This document shows, piece by piece, positions 15,936 through 24,471 of a stretch of 64,000 bases of DNA. The notes under the pieces are model-generated. The model ran no database searches. It saw nothing but the letters and a program-made list of their open reading frames with translations, and had not been told where the DNA came from. Position 1 is the first letter of the stretch; each line of letters starts with the position of its first letter. This DNA is from Gordonia sp. ABSL11-1 (GTDB taxonomy: Bacteria > Actinomycetota > Actinomycetes > Mycobacteriales > Mycobacteriaceae). The translations under genes and the position numbers were made by a program. The stretch is taken from NCBI RefSeq assembly GCF_030315685.1, contig NZ_JASXSI010000014.1:62001-126000 (forward strand), written 5' to 3'.

Positions 15936-18900
15936 ATGTCCACATACGACCCGCTGGGTGACTCAGCGAGCGACTTCTTCATGGAGTTCGACGAGGGCAC
16001 CCTCGACCGCGGCAGCGACTATGCGGACGACGGTCGCGTCTTCGACATGAAGTGGTCCGACGACCAGTTGGTCCTCCGGGGTCTGTGCGAGGGATCCGGC
16101 CAGAACACCTACGAGATGCACGCCGTCTTCACCGCGGACGGCACGAAACGAACCCTCACCCACACCGAGTGCTCCTGCCCCGTGGGCATGATGTGCAAAC
16201 ACGGGGTGGCCTTGCTGCTCACCGCACTCGACAACGAGACGTGGGGCGAGCGCCCGCACACACGCGGCGCCCAGGTCGCGACGTTGCCGGCGCAATGGCG
16301 GACCGCACTCGGTGCCTTCGTCCGTGCCCAGCCGGACGAGGACGCACCGGTGGCGCCCATCGGCATCCAGGTCGAGATTCCAGCGGCGACCTCCTACGAT
16401 CCCCAACCCGGCCCGGTCCTGCGTCTGGTCACCCTCGGCGCGCGCCGCACCTGGGTACGCACCGGGATCAGTTGGGGATCGGTCGCGGAACAACACAGCA
16501 GACTGTGGCGGTCGACATCCTTCGATGCGAGCGCGTTCGATCCCGAACACCTCCGCGCGGTACGGGCCGTCGTCCGGGCCGCCCGCGACACCGGCACGCC
16601 GGGCGACCGCAGCGTGATCAGCTTGTCGTCCGGGCCGCCCGATATCTGGGAACTCATCGAGCAGGCGTGCGACGCCGGGGTGACGCTGCACCCGCACCAC
16701 ACGACAGATGCCACATCGGTCGAACTGTTCAGGTCGTCGCGGATCTCGTTTCACGTGAGTCGCGGAGCCGGCGGCGTGCTCGTGACGCCGGAGATGCAGG
16801 TGGACCACGACGCGTGGCACGGCTCCCGGGTCGGCCTGATCGGATTCGGCACACCTCATGGTGCGTTCACGGTCACCGAGGACGGCGTCCTCCTGATGGG
16901 CCCGTTCGAGTCGCCGCCGGATCGAGGGGCGCTCGAGTCGCTGGTCACCGCGGGCGGGATCGTCGTGCCCGACGACGAGATCGAGGAGTTCACCACCGAA
17001 CTCCTGCCGGCGTTGGCCGCCACGGTCCCGGTGGCCGTCGACGACGACGCCCTCCCGAACCCGACCATCGAGGGCCCGCTGCCGCTGCTCGTCATCCGCG
17101 TCGGTGCCGAGTCGTCCACGGTCGACTGGGAGATCCGCTACCTCGTCAACGGTCGTCCCCGTGACTTCACCCTCGACGACCGCGTGGCCGAGAACACCAT
17201 CCGGGATGCGAGCGCCGAGACCCAGGCGTGGAAGTCTGCCCGTCCCGCCATGGAATTGGTCGCTCAGCGGTGTACACGATGGCAGCAGCAGGCCGGACGC
17301 ATCATCACCCAGGCCCGCCACGCGGGACTGCGAGCCGACGACCGCGACCTCGATGCGGTCGTCGCCGCCGACATCACCGACGCCGTGCGCAGCGCCACCA
17401 CCGGACTGCTGCGCCGAACCTTCACCTACTCGCTGCTCGACACCGCGATACTCCTGGGCGAACTGGTACCCGAGCTCGGCGACGACATCCTCGTCGAGGT
17501 CATCGGTGAGCCCGCCGATTTCCGGCCGACGGAGAACGAACCCGAGATCGTCATCGGGGAGGATGAGTCGCCGGTCGGCAACGACTGGCTCAACCTGCGG
17601 ATCGGCGTGGAAGTCGATGGGCATCGGGTGCCGCTCGGCGATGTCATCCGCGGCATCGCGAGCCGCGCCACCCACCTGCTCCTGCCCGACGGGACGTACT
17701 TCTCGTTGACGACCCCGGAGCTGCAGCGCCTTGCCGATTTGCTCCGCGAGGCCCAGGCCCTCGGCGAGGTGGAGAACGGCCTGATCCGCCGCAACACCTA
17801 CAACGCCACTCTCTGGGACGAGCTCCTGGGCCTCGGTACCGTCGATGAACAACTGGCACAGTGGCATTCCCGCGTCCGGCAACTCGCGACGGCCTCGGTC
17901 CCACCGCCCGCCGGGCCGCCGGTCGGGCTGCACGCCGACCTCCGGGACTATCAGGCCGCCGGCCTCGACTGGCTCAGATTCCTGTGGCAGAACCGCATCG
18001 GCGGAATTCTCGCCGACGACATGGGCCTCGGCAAGACGGTCCAGGCGCTCGCCCTGATCGCCGAGGCCTCGGCGGAGGTCCCGACCGGGTGCTTTCTGGT
18101 CGTCGCACCCACCAGTGTCGTCGCCAACTGGGTCAGCGAGGCGAACCGATTCGTGCCGGAACTGGAGGCGGTGTCGGTCACCACGACCGAGGCCAAGAGC
18201 GGAATTCCATTCGGCGAGAAGGTCGGTGGGGCCCAGATCGTCGTCACGTCGTACACCCTGCTCCGCCTGCAGTTCGAAGCGATCAACGAGATCCGTTGGA
18301 CGGGCGTGATCTTCGACGAGGCGCAGTTCGTGAAGAATCACCACAGCAAGACCCACCAGTGCGCACGCAGGCTCGGTGCCGAGATCAAGATCGCCATCAC
18401 CGGCACGCCGATGGAGAACAACTTGATGGAACTGTGGTCGCTGCTGTCGCTGACGGCCCCCGGGTTGTATCCGTCCCCGAAGGTCTTCGGCGACTACTAC
18501 CGAAAACCCATCGAGAGCGGGCAACATCCGGAACGACTGGCCGAGCTGCGCCGGCGGATCCGGCCGGTCATGTTGCGGCGGACCAAGGATCAGGTCGTAT
18601 CGGACCTCCCCGTCAAGCAGGAGCAGGTCCTGGCGATCGAGCTCGGCGTGAAGCATGAACGGATCTACCAGACCCATCTGAACCGCGAGCGGCAGAAGGT
18701 CCTCGGTCTGCTCGGCGACTGGGAGGACAACCGGTTCGCCATCTTCACCTCGCTGACCAAACTCCGCCAACTGAGTCTGCACGCCGGCCTGATTGACGAC
18801 GACCACCTCGCCGTGGCCTCCGCCAAGATCGACTACCTCGCCGAACAGTTGCCCGAACTCATCGCCGAAGGTCACGCCGCGCTGGTGTTCAGCCAGTTCA

Positions 18901-19334
18901 CCGGCTTCCTCGGCCTCGTCCGCGAACGACTGGTCGAACTTGGCATCGCCCACAGCTACCTCGACGGCTCGATGTCGGCGTCGCAGCGCAAGAATGCGAT
19001 CGACGAGTTCACCAGCGGCACCTCGAAAGTCTTCCTGATCAGTCTCAAGGCAGGCGGTTTCGGGCTCAACCTCACCGAGGCCGACTACTGCTTCGTCTGC
19101 GATCCCTGGTGGAATCCCGCCGCCGAGGCGCAGGCCGTCGACCGCACCCACCGCATCGGCCAGACCCGTCCCGTCACCGTCTACCGACTGGTGTCCAAGG
19201 GGACCATCGAGGAGAACGTCGTGGCGCTGCAGGCGAAGAAACGTGCGCTGTTCGACGCCGTCGTCGACGACGGCGACCTCTTCGGAGCCGGCCTCACCCC
19301 CGACGATGTACGGGCGATGATCGGGGATCTCTGA
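15936..19334 (+). CDS. SWIM zinc-finger and SNF2-family helicase
   Basis: An 1132-residue DNA translocase. A SWIM zinc finger near residues 75-95 (CSCPVGMMCKHG) precedes a long central region typical of bacterial SNF2 proteins. The SNF2 ATPase half begins around residue 670 with Walker A DDMGLGKT (near 694), Walker B DEAQ (near 795) and GTPMENNL; the second RecA half has LDGSMSASQR, the SLKAGGFGLNLT motif and the arginine-finger segment DRTHRIGQ. Such proteins move on double-stranded DNA using ATP; actinobacterial versions are linked with DNA repair or restriction-like functions, but here no nuclease or methylase is adjacent. The ATG is preceded by a weak ribosome site. Confidence 0.93.
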   Translation: MSTYDPLGDSASDFFMEFDEGTLDRGSDYADDGRVFDMKWSDDQLVLRGLCEGSGQNTYEMHAVFTADGTKRTLTHTECSCPVGMMCKHGVALLLTALDNETWGERPHTRGAQVATLPAQWRTALGAFVRAQPDEDAPVAPIGIQVEIPAATSYDPQPGPVLRLVTLGARRTWVRTGISWGSVAEQHSRLWRSTSFDASAFDPEHLRAVRAVVRAARDTGTPGDRSVISLSSGPPDIWELIEQACDAGVTLHPHHTTDATSVELFRSSRISFHVSRGAGGVLVTPEMQVDHDAWHGSRVGLIGFGTPHGAFTVTEDGVLLMGPFESPPDRGALESLVTAGGIVVPDDEIEEFTTELLPALAATVPVAVDDDALPNPTIEGPLPLLVIRVGAESSTVDWEIRYLVNGRPRDFTLDDRVAENTIRDASAETQAWKSARPAMELVAQRCTRWQQQAGRIITQARHAGLRADDRDLDAVVAADITDAVRSATTGLLRRTFTYSLLDTAILLGELVPELGDDILVEVIGEPADFRPTENEPEIVIGEDESPVGNDWLNLRIGVEVDGHRVPLGDVIRGIASRATHLLLPDGTYFSLTTPELQRLADLLREAQALGEVENGLIRRNTYNATLWDELLGLGTVDEQLAQWHSRVRQLATASVPPPAGPPVGLHADLRDYQAAGLDWLRFLWQNRIGGILADDMGLGKTVQALALIAEASAEVPTGCFLVVAPTSVVANWVSEANRFVPELEAVSVTTTEAKSGIPFGEKVGGAQIVVTSYTLLRLQFEAINEIRWTGVIFDEAQFVKNHHSKTHQCARRLGAEIKIAITGTPMENNLMELWSLLSLTAPGLYPSPKVFGDYYRKPIESGQHPERLAELRRRIRPVMLRRTKDQVVSDLPVKQEQVLAIELGVKHERIYQTHLNRERQKVLGLLGDWEDNRFAIFTSLTKLRQLSLHAGLIDDDHLAVASAKIDYLAEQLPELIAEGHAALVFSQFTGFLGLVRERLVELGIAHSYLDGSMSASQRKNAIDEFTSGTSKVFLISLKAGGFGLNLTEADYCFVCDPWWNPAAEAQAVDRTHRIGQTRPVTVYRLVSKGTIEENVVALQAKKRALFDAVVDDGDLFGAGLTPDDVRAMIGDL

Positions 19335-19394
19335 CCTGTTCCGACGGTCGCCCGCACCTCACGCCAGCGGCCGCATGTGGTCCATGACCTCGGC

Positions 19395-19490
19395 TCAGGT
19401 CGTCAACCCCGGCCGGCCGAAATGGATGTGCGTGCCGATGAACTCCTTGACCCCCCGCTTGTCTCGATCGTCGATGATGAACGGCTCATG
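19395..19490 (-). pseudogene. Possible gene remnant downstream of the TetR gene
   Basis: On the minus strand a 31-codon frame reads like the conserved end of a real protein (EPFIIDDRDKRGVKEF then IGTHIHFGRPG) but has no start codon; the nearest ATG, overlapping the TetR stop, is in another frame. I do not recognise the family. The remaining bases between the helicase stop and the TetR gene (19335-19485) show nothing else. Confidence 0.35.
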
Positions 19491-20091
19491 CCTGCCGCAA
19501 CACCTCCACGGCCACCTCGCATGCGACATCGAACGCATCCGCGGTGACGCCCATCCCGGCGGTCACCAGCGCTCCCTCGTGCAGCAGCAGGAGTCGTTCG
19601 CCGACGAGTGCGGTGTTGTGGGCGCTCGCGTCGCGGGCGATCGTCGTGAACAGGTCGAGCATCCACTGCTTCTGTCCGACGATGATCGCGTAGGCCGGAT
19701 GGGTGGGGTCACTGATCTCGGCGTGAGCGTTGATCATGCTGCAGCCCTTGGGTCCGTGATCTGCGGCCCACACGCGGCTGGCATCGAACACCGCCGTCAG
19801 CTGCTGCTCGGGTGAGTCGTCGGCGGCGTCGAGACGTCCCTGCAGGAACAAGCGCCACCGGTCATCTCGTGCCCGCAGGTATTCGACGACCAGGTGCTCC
19901 TTCGATCCGAAGCGGTCATACAGCGTGCGTTTGGTGACACCCGCCTCCGCCGCGATCGTCTCGACGCCGACCGCATGGATGCCGTGTTCGTAGAACAACG
20001 TGGACGCGGCATCGAGGATGATCCTGGCCTTCGGGGTCCACTCGACCGCGCTGGCCAGACCCTCGGTGTCCCCCTGATCTGTGGCACTCAC
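19486..20091 (-). CDS. TetR-family repressor of the adjacent EamA exporter
   Basis: A 201-residue TetR regulator. The N-terminal helix-turn-helix is clear (ASTLFYEHGIHAVGVETIA then AGVTKRTLYDRFGSKEHLV, about residues 20-60). The C-terminal ligand domain includes GPKGCSMINAHAEISDPTHP, common in TetR proteins near small-molecule transporters. I chose the GTG at 20091 because an ATG at 20127 would place one operator inside the gene; the choice leaves 15 bp between start and operator, mirroring the 16 bp on the exporter side. It is divergent from the EamA gene and almost surely controls it and itself. Confidence 0.88.
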   Translation of the reverse strand: MSATDQGDTEGLASAVEWTPKARIILDAASTLFYEHGIHAVGVETIAAEAGVTKRTLYDRFGSKEHLVVEYLRARDDRWRLFLQGRLDAADDSPEQQLTAVFDASRVWAADHGPKGCSMINAHAEISDPTHPAYAIIVGQKQWMLDLFTTIARDASAHNTALVGERLLLLHEGALVTAGMGVTADAFDVACEVAVEVLRQA

Positions 20092-20105
20092 ATGACAAAG
20101 ACTAC

Positions 20106-20148
20106 ACCGATCGGTAAAGTCCGACACATGCGAACTTCACCGATCGGT
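20106..20148. promoter_or_regulatory. Two identical TetR operators between tetR and eamA genes
   Basis: The perfect palindrome ACCGATCGGT occurs at 20106-20115 and again at 20139-20148, centre to centre 33 bp (three helical turns). Flanking bases extend the second copy as CACCGATCGGTAT. They lie in the middle of the divergent intergenic region at almost equal distance from both proposed starts. Confidence 0.85.
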
Positions 20149-20163
20149 ATACCTGACCGTTGG

Positions 20164-21357
20164 ATGACCGCCGTGCTCTCGGCACTGTTCGTCGTGTCGT
20201 GGTCGTCCGGGTTCATCGGGGCCAAACTCGGGGCATCCGATGCCTCGATCCTCACGGTCCTGATGTGGCGCTTCGTCGTGATCGCCGCCGTGCTCGGAGC
20301 TGTCGTCACCGTGCTATCGCGCCGATGGTCGTCGCCGCGGATGTCGCTGAGCCAGTGGATGATTCAGGCGATCATCGGCGCGCTGTCCCAGACGGGCTAC
20401 ACCGTAGCCGTGTACTGGGCGATCGAGTTGGGTGTCAGCACCGGGACGACCGCCCTGATCGACGGTGTGCAACCCCTGGTGGTCGCGGCACTCGCCGGGC
20501 CGATCCTGGGCGCCGCCACGCACGGCCGACAGTGGTGGGGGCTGCTCGTCGGCGCGGCCGGGGTCGTGGTCGTCTCGTGGACCGACGCCACCTCATCGGT
20601 GGCACAGGCGCCGTGGTGGGCCTACCTGGTCCCCCTGCTGGGCATGGCGAGTCTGGTGGCGGCGACCTTCCTGGAACGTTCTGTGACGGTGACGATCCCA
20701 CCGATCCTGGGTCTCGCCATCCACTGCGGGGCGTCGGCGGTGATCTTCAGCGCGGCGGCCGTCGTGGCCGGCGGCGCCGTCCCGCCGATGCAAGGCGGGT
20801 TCTGGGCCGCGATCGCATGGCTCACCGTTCTGTCGACGGTCGGCGGATACGGCTTGTACTGGGCGCTTCTGCGACGGGTGGGCGTCACCTCCGTGAACTC
20901 GCTGATGTTCTTGATGCCGCCGGTCACCGCCGTCTGGGGAACCGCCGTTTACGGTGAACCCTTCACGTGGGCAACCGCTGTCGGTCTCGCCATGGCCATC
21001 GGGGCGACATGGGTGGTGAACCGGGTCGGGTCGGATCAGCCGTCATCCGGTGACGGGGATGCGGATTCGCCCGTGCGCGAGGCGGTGGGACGGTGGGTTC
21101 GACACCATGCCGGATCATGTCGCGCTGCAATGCGCCGCCGCGCAGGCAGCGGGAGCGACGATCCTCCACGAGCCACGGCTGTGGCCCGAATATCACCCCG
21201 GCTACCACGGGGTCTTCCTTCGCGACATCGACGACGACAACGTCGAAGCCGTTCACCACGACTTCACCGGTTGACCGTCGCCAAAGGGTTTTGGGCCCCC
21301 AGCGACCTCCCAGCAATGCTCGATCCCCCTTCCAGGTTCACGCCGCATCGTTGGTGA
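20164..21357 (+). CDS. EamA/DMT-family exporter with an aberrant C-terminal tail
   Basis: A ten-helix drug/metabolite transporter: two EamA halves (about residues 1-135 and 140-290) with FVVSWSSGFIGAKLG in helix 1 and LMFLMPPVTAVWGTAVYGE in the second half. The substrate is unknown. The usual stop after the last helix (around VVNRVGSDQPSSG, near residue 300) is missing; the frame runs on for about 95 residues of Arg-rich sequence that is only a shadow of a VOC gene remnant in another frame. An alternative ATG at 20128 would add 12 residues and overlap the second operator. Regulation by the divergent TetR protein is likely. Confidence 0.85.
   Translation: MTAVLSALFVVSWSSGFIGAKLGASDASILTVLMWRFVVIAAVLGAVVTVLSRRWSSPRMSLSQWMIQAIIGALSQTGYTVAVYWAIELGVSTGTTALIDGVQPLVVAALAGPILGAATHGRQWWGLLVGAAGVVVVSWTDATSSVAQAPWWAYLVPLLGMASLVAATFLERSVTVTIPPILGLAIHCGASAVIFSAAAVVAGGAVPPMQGGFWAAIAWLTVLSTVGGYGLYWALLRRVGVTSVNSLMFLMPPVTAVWGTAVYGEPFTWATAVGLAMAIGATWVVNRVGSDQPSSGDGDADSPVREAVGRWVRHHAGSCRAAMRRRAGSGSDDPPRATAVARISPRLPRGLPSRHRRRQRRSRSPRLHRLTVAKGFWAPSDLPAMLDPPSRFTPHRW
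21080..21274 (+). pseudogene. C-terminal remnant of a VOC (glyoxalase-type) gene
   Basis: In a different frame from the exporter tail, about 60 codons encode a typical VOC C-terminus: DHVALQCAAAQAAGATILHE, then LWPEYHPGYHGVFLRDIDDD and NVEAVHH. The N-terminal half is absent; upstream sequence is the EamA gene. A deletion has therefore joined the exporter to the tail of a lost neighbour gene. Confidence 0.7.
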
Positions 21358-21403
21358 TGTCAGAGCGAGCCGGCACCCGCCGGATGAACCGAAAGGGGCA
21401 ACG

Positions 21404-21514
21404 ATGCCGACCCACAACAACAACCAGAAGAACAACCCCGCTCCGCAGCGTCGTCGGCGCCGGGTGCGCAAGTTCGATCAGCGTCAGCGCCGCTGGATCT
21501 GGGTCTGGCAGTGA
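21404..21514 (+). CDS. 36-residue highly basic small protein
   Basis: A short frame of 37 codons starting with ATG seven bases after a strong GAAAGGGG ribosome site. The peptide begins MPTHNNNQKNN, has five consecutive arginines near residues 16-20, further Arg/Lys pairs, and ends in a Trp-rich tail (RRWIWVWQ). Net charge is strongly positive with no acidic residue except one Asp. It is followed after 28 nt by a hairpin terminator, which supports it being a transcribed unit. It could be a nucleic-acid-binding or membrane-active peptide; no family is recognised. Confidence 0.6.
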   Translation: MPTHNNNQKNNPAPQRRRRRVRKFDQRQRRWIWVWQ

Positions 21515-21541
21515 CCTGATCCGCGCCCCGCGAGACGCCCA

Positions 21542-21580
21542 CGTTGAGTCCTGCTTCGGAATCCGGAGCAGGATTCAACG
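21542..21580. terminator. Bidirectional hairpin terminator
   Basis: An 18-bp stem (arms 21542-21559 and 21563-21580, two G-U pairs, 3-nt loop AAT) lies between the stop of the small basic gene and the convergent DUF3556 gene that ends at 21595. It could serve both strands. Confidence 0.7.
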
Positions 21581-21594
21581 CGTTGGAGGGGCAC

Positions 21595-23319
21595 TCATTC
21601 TTGACGCCACGTCACCGTCACCGGGACCTGGTCGTCCCACGGTTGTCGGGTGACGAGGTCCGCCACCCGGACGAACCCGCGTTCGAACTCGCCCACCGCA
21701 GGGTCGACCAACCGATACTCCTGGGTCTGCCGATGGATCGGCTGTGCATCGAGCAGGACGATGCGCACCTCGCCGGGCTCGAATTGGCAACGGCGCTGGA
21801 GAGATTCGATCAATTGCTCGTTCGCGAGATGACCATCCCCGAAGTTCCAACCCATGGCGGTGCTGCAGATCCGCTCGCCGTCAGTCAGGACGTAGCCCCC
21901 TTCCGGAGCGCCTGCCATCGCCCGATGCGCCAACGTGAACAGCGCCCGACCGTGACTGTTGAACGAGCGGAACGCGTATCCCATGTACAGCGGGATCTGC
22001 GCCGCCTCGGGACTCCCGTAGAAGCGTTCGAGCTGGGCGGCGGGCATCGACGCGATCGCGACGACCCCGTTCTCGATCTTCGCCGACGCCGACGGCTTGA
22101 CGCACCACAACCCCGTATCCCAGTTGCCGGCGTAATACCGCATGCCCGGGAGGAAGGACACCTTGCGTGGCATCAGGTTTCCGACGACGACCGTTCCCGC
22201 GGACACCACGAACAGCAGTATCGGCCAGGGCGACGTGAGGTCCCCCAGACCGATGTCGGAGTGCCCGACGAACAGCGCGACGACACCGAACATCATGAAG
22301 ACGTTCCATTCCAGCGGCACGCCCATCGGGATCGACGAGAGGATGCCGAAGTGGAAGATGAGCATGATGGTCGCGGCGACGGCCGTCAACCAACCGCCGC
22401 CGGAGAAGAACAGCACGATGGGCACACACATCTCGATGACCGTCGAGAAGTGTGCGATCCACCTCGACCGCCGACCGGGTCGGAGATCATCGGGGAAGTT
22501 TTCGAAGAACTTCCGCTTGACGGCCGGCGAGCGCCAGATCGGATTGTTCGACATCATCGTGGCGATGACGAAGGGGAAGTGCTTGTTCAGTTTCGACGTC
22601 GCCGCACCGACCCAGATGCACAGGAAGATCAGCTTGGCGCCGATGATCATGTCGAGGCCGGAAAACAGGAACGTCACGGTGAGCGCGCCGTAGACCTCGC
22701 CGCGGGCCGCCAGGAGAATCGTCTTGTCGCGCAACGCGAGTACGGCGAGGAGCGCGAGGATCGTCCAGATCTCCCACTTCGGCAGGACACCGACGGTGGT
22801 GTCGAGGGCGGGGATCGGACCGGTTCCGGAACTCAACAGGGAGACCAGGATCATGACGAGGAACGCCGCGTAGAGCAGTGCGTCGAACGGCTGGCGGGTG
22901 TCGCCGGCGGTCAGCGGGATACGCGGCCAGGGTGGTTGTCGAATCGTCTTGGGCCGCAGCCAGTACAGAATGGAACCGAGCGGTGGGAAGAACCGGTTGT
23001 TCAACGGTCCGAACCCGCAGCCGAGGCCGACGACCTCGAACAACATCGTGTAGAGCACGACCTTCTGGAAGACGATCGGCTCGGCGTACCACGAGGTGAC
23101 GTCGAAGAATCCGTCGATACCGGGGGTGAGGACGACGACGACCCATCCGGCCGCGATGTAGGCGAGGATCTTGCCGACGTAGAACAGGTGCAGGGTGACC
23201 GGCGTCCCGAAACCCACCTCGGCCCAGTGCCGGGCCATCGGCCGGATCTTGTCCGCGCGAGTGCCCTGACTCCAGGTCGGGAAGTCGATGTCGGGGGTCG
23301 TCTGCTTCAGGAATCCCAC
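21595..23319 (-). CDS. DUF3556-family multipass membrane protein
   Basis: A 574-residue integral membrane protein that I recognise as the DUF3556 family of Mycobacteriales. The N-terminus (MGFLKQTTPDIDFPTW) and the segment HWAEVGFGTPVTLHLFYVGK are typical. About eight to ten hydrophobic helices lie between residues 45 and 400, followed by a soluble C-terminal domain of about 170 residues (from PRKVSFLPGMRYYAGNWDTG). The biochemical function is unknown. The ATG start lies 17 bp from a perfect ACCAAGC-N4-GCTTGGT palindrome, so a TetR-type regulator probably controls it; no such regulator gene is next to it. Confidence 0.85.
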   Translation of the reverse strand: MGFLKQTTPDIDFPTWSQGTRADKIRPMARHWAEVGFGTPVTLHLFYVGKILAYIAAGWVVVVLTPGIDGFFDVTSWYAEPIVFQKVVLYTMLFEVVGLGCGFGPLNNRFFPPLGSILYWLRPKTIRQPPWPRIPLTAGDTRQPFDALLYAAFLVMILVSLLSSGTGPIPALDTTVGVLPKWEIWTILALLAVLALRDKTILLAARGEVYGALTVTFLFSGLDMIIGAKLIFLCIWVGAATSKLNKHFPFVIATMMSNNPIWRSPAVKRKFFENFPDDLRPGRRSRWIAHFSTVIEMCVPIVLFFSGGGWLTAVAATIMLIFHFGILSSIPMGVPLEWNVFMMFGVVALFVGHSDIGLGDLTSPWPILLFVVSAGTVVVGNLMPRKVSFLPGMRYYAGNWDTGLWCVKPSASAKIENGVVAIASMPAAQLERFYGSPEAAQIPLYMGYAFRSFNSHGRALFTLAHRAMAGAPEGGYVLTDGERICSTAMGWNFGDGHLANEQLIESLQRRCQFEPGEVRIVLLDAQPIHRQTQEYRLVDPAVGEFERGFVRVADLVTRQPWDDQVPVTVTWRQE

Positions 23320-23336
23320 CGTTGGGAACCTAGCAA

Positions 23337-23354
23337 ACCAAGCTAGTGCTTGGT
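23337..23354 (-). promoter_or_regulatory. Palindromic operator upstream of the DUF3556 gene
   Basis: Perfect 7-bp arms ACCAAGC and GCTTGGT with a 4-bp centre TAGT lie 17 bp before the DUF3556 start, a usual position for a TetR-family repressor site. Confidence 0.6.
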
Positions 23355-23403
23355 AGGGGTTCGAGGTCGCGCGACGTCCGAGTGGTAACGCCGAGGACGG
23401 CCC

Positions 23404-23474
23404 GCATGAGAGTCACCGCAGAGCGTCGCAAAGTGGATAATCCACTTTGCGACGCTCTCTCGTGACTCTCATGC
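23404..23474. repeat. 71-nt compound inverted repeat
   Basis: Inner perfect 19-bp arms (23420-23438 and 23440-23458, centre base 23439) are nested inside outer perfect 13-bp arms (23404-23416 and 23462-23474) with 3-nt unpaired stretches on each side. The element lies in the 312-nt gap between divergent genes (23320-23631), beyond the operator at 23337, where no transcript is expected to end. The rest of the gap shows nothing else I can name. Confidence 0.85.
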
Positions 23475-23631
23475 GCAAGACCTCATCCCGGCGGTCCACA
23501 ACCAGCATGTGTGAGCCGACAAAATGCGGTTGACCGTCGCAAATACCCGCTTCATCCGTGCTTGGATATCCCGGACAGTGGCATTGCTGTCGTGAACCCG
23601 CCATCAGGGCGGTACTACCGGAGGTGTTGAG

Positions 23632-24459
23632 GTGAAGCGTGTGTTCGCGGCAATCGCCGCTGTGTTCGCCCTGTGTCTGATCGTGGCGGGCTGTTCCGGG
23701 TCGAGCGACTCTGCGGAGTCCTCGACGACATCGGCGAGCGTGCAGAACGCCGGAGGCTCCTGGGATGCGGAGGGCAAGCCTGTCAACGGCGGCCCGGCGG
23801 GGTCGGACGGCACGACCGGGTCGAACCTGACCAGGGACTACTGCGCCCACAACAAGGACGCGAAGTGTCCCACCGGCAGCTATCTGGGCGCGCACGTCGC
23901 CGCGCATGCGAAAAGCGGATCGTGGGATGCCGACGGCAATCCGGTCAACGGTGGTCCCACCGGGGCGGACGGCTCGACCGGCAACAACAAGACCCAGGAG
24001 TATTGCGCCCGCAATCAGGATCCCGCCTGCCCCAAGGGCAGTTACGTGGCAGCCAATGCGGTCAAGAATCCTGACGGCAGCCATTCCTACGTGAAATGCG
24101 AGGGCACGATCTGCACGAATCCCAATCACGGTGGCGGCGAGGGCACCGGCGCCTGGGATGCCGACGGCAAGCCCGTCAACGGCGGCCCGCAGGGCGCCGA
24201 TGGATCGACCGGTAACAACGTGACGCAGGCCTACTGCGCCCAGAACCAGGATCCGTCGTGCCCGCAGGGCACCTATGTCGCACCGAACGCGATCCAGAGT
24301 CCCGACGGCGCCAATCGCTATGTGCCGTGCGAGGGTTCGATCTGCACCAACCCCAACCAGGGCGCCGGCGACGACACCCCCGATACAGAGAACCCACCGG
24401 CTCCGGACAATGCTCCGACAACCACCGACGCACCGGAAGGCGGTGACGGCGCCAACTGA
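23632..24459 (+). CDS. Lipoprotein with three cysteine-bearing WDADG/NGGP repeats
   Basis: A 275-residue secreted lipoprotein. A lipoprotein signal peptide ends in LIVAGC with Cys21 as the lipidation site. The mature part has three tandem repeats of about 60-75 residues, starting near residues 42, 95 and 173. Each carries (S/A)WDA(D/E)GxPVNGG then DG(S/T)TG(S/N)NxT, then YCAxNxDxxCPxGxY. The second and third repeats also end in a Cys pair (KCEGTICTNPN, PCEGSICTNPN). The Pro/Thr-rich C-terminus looks like a wall-spanning linker. The GTG start has a GGAGGT ribosome site. I do not recognise a known domain; paired cysteines and regular repeats suggest a small disulfide-bonded module used for binding. 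Confidence 0.82.
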   Translation: MKRVFAAIAAVFALCLIVAGCSGSSDSAESSTTSASVQNAGGSWDAEGKPVNGGPAGSDGTTGSNLTRDYCAHNKDAKCPTGSYLGAHVAAHAKSGSWDADGNPVNGGPTGADGSTGNNKTQEYCARNQDPACPKGSYVAANAVKNPDGSHSYVKCEGTICTNPNHGGGEGTGAWDADGKPVNGGPQGADGSTGNNVTQAYCAQNQDPSCPQGTYVAPNAIQSPDGANRYVPCEGSICTNPNQGAGDDTPDTENPPAPDNAPTTTDAPEGGDGAN

Positions 24460-24471
24460 ACGCGTGGTGAG

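Noticed and set aside
15963..19151. 1062-codon open frame opposite the SNF2 helicase
   Set aside because: It is the antisense of a clear helicase gene; such long antisense frames are common in high-GC DNA and no domain is seen.
21544..23346. 600-codon open frame opposite the DUF3556 gene
   Set aside because: Composition (Arg, Asp, His rich) and the obvious membrane protein on the other strand mark it as an antisense shadow.
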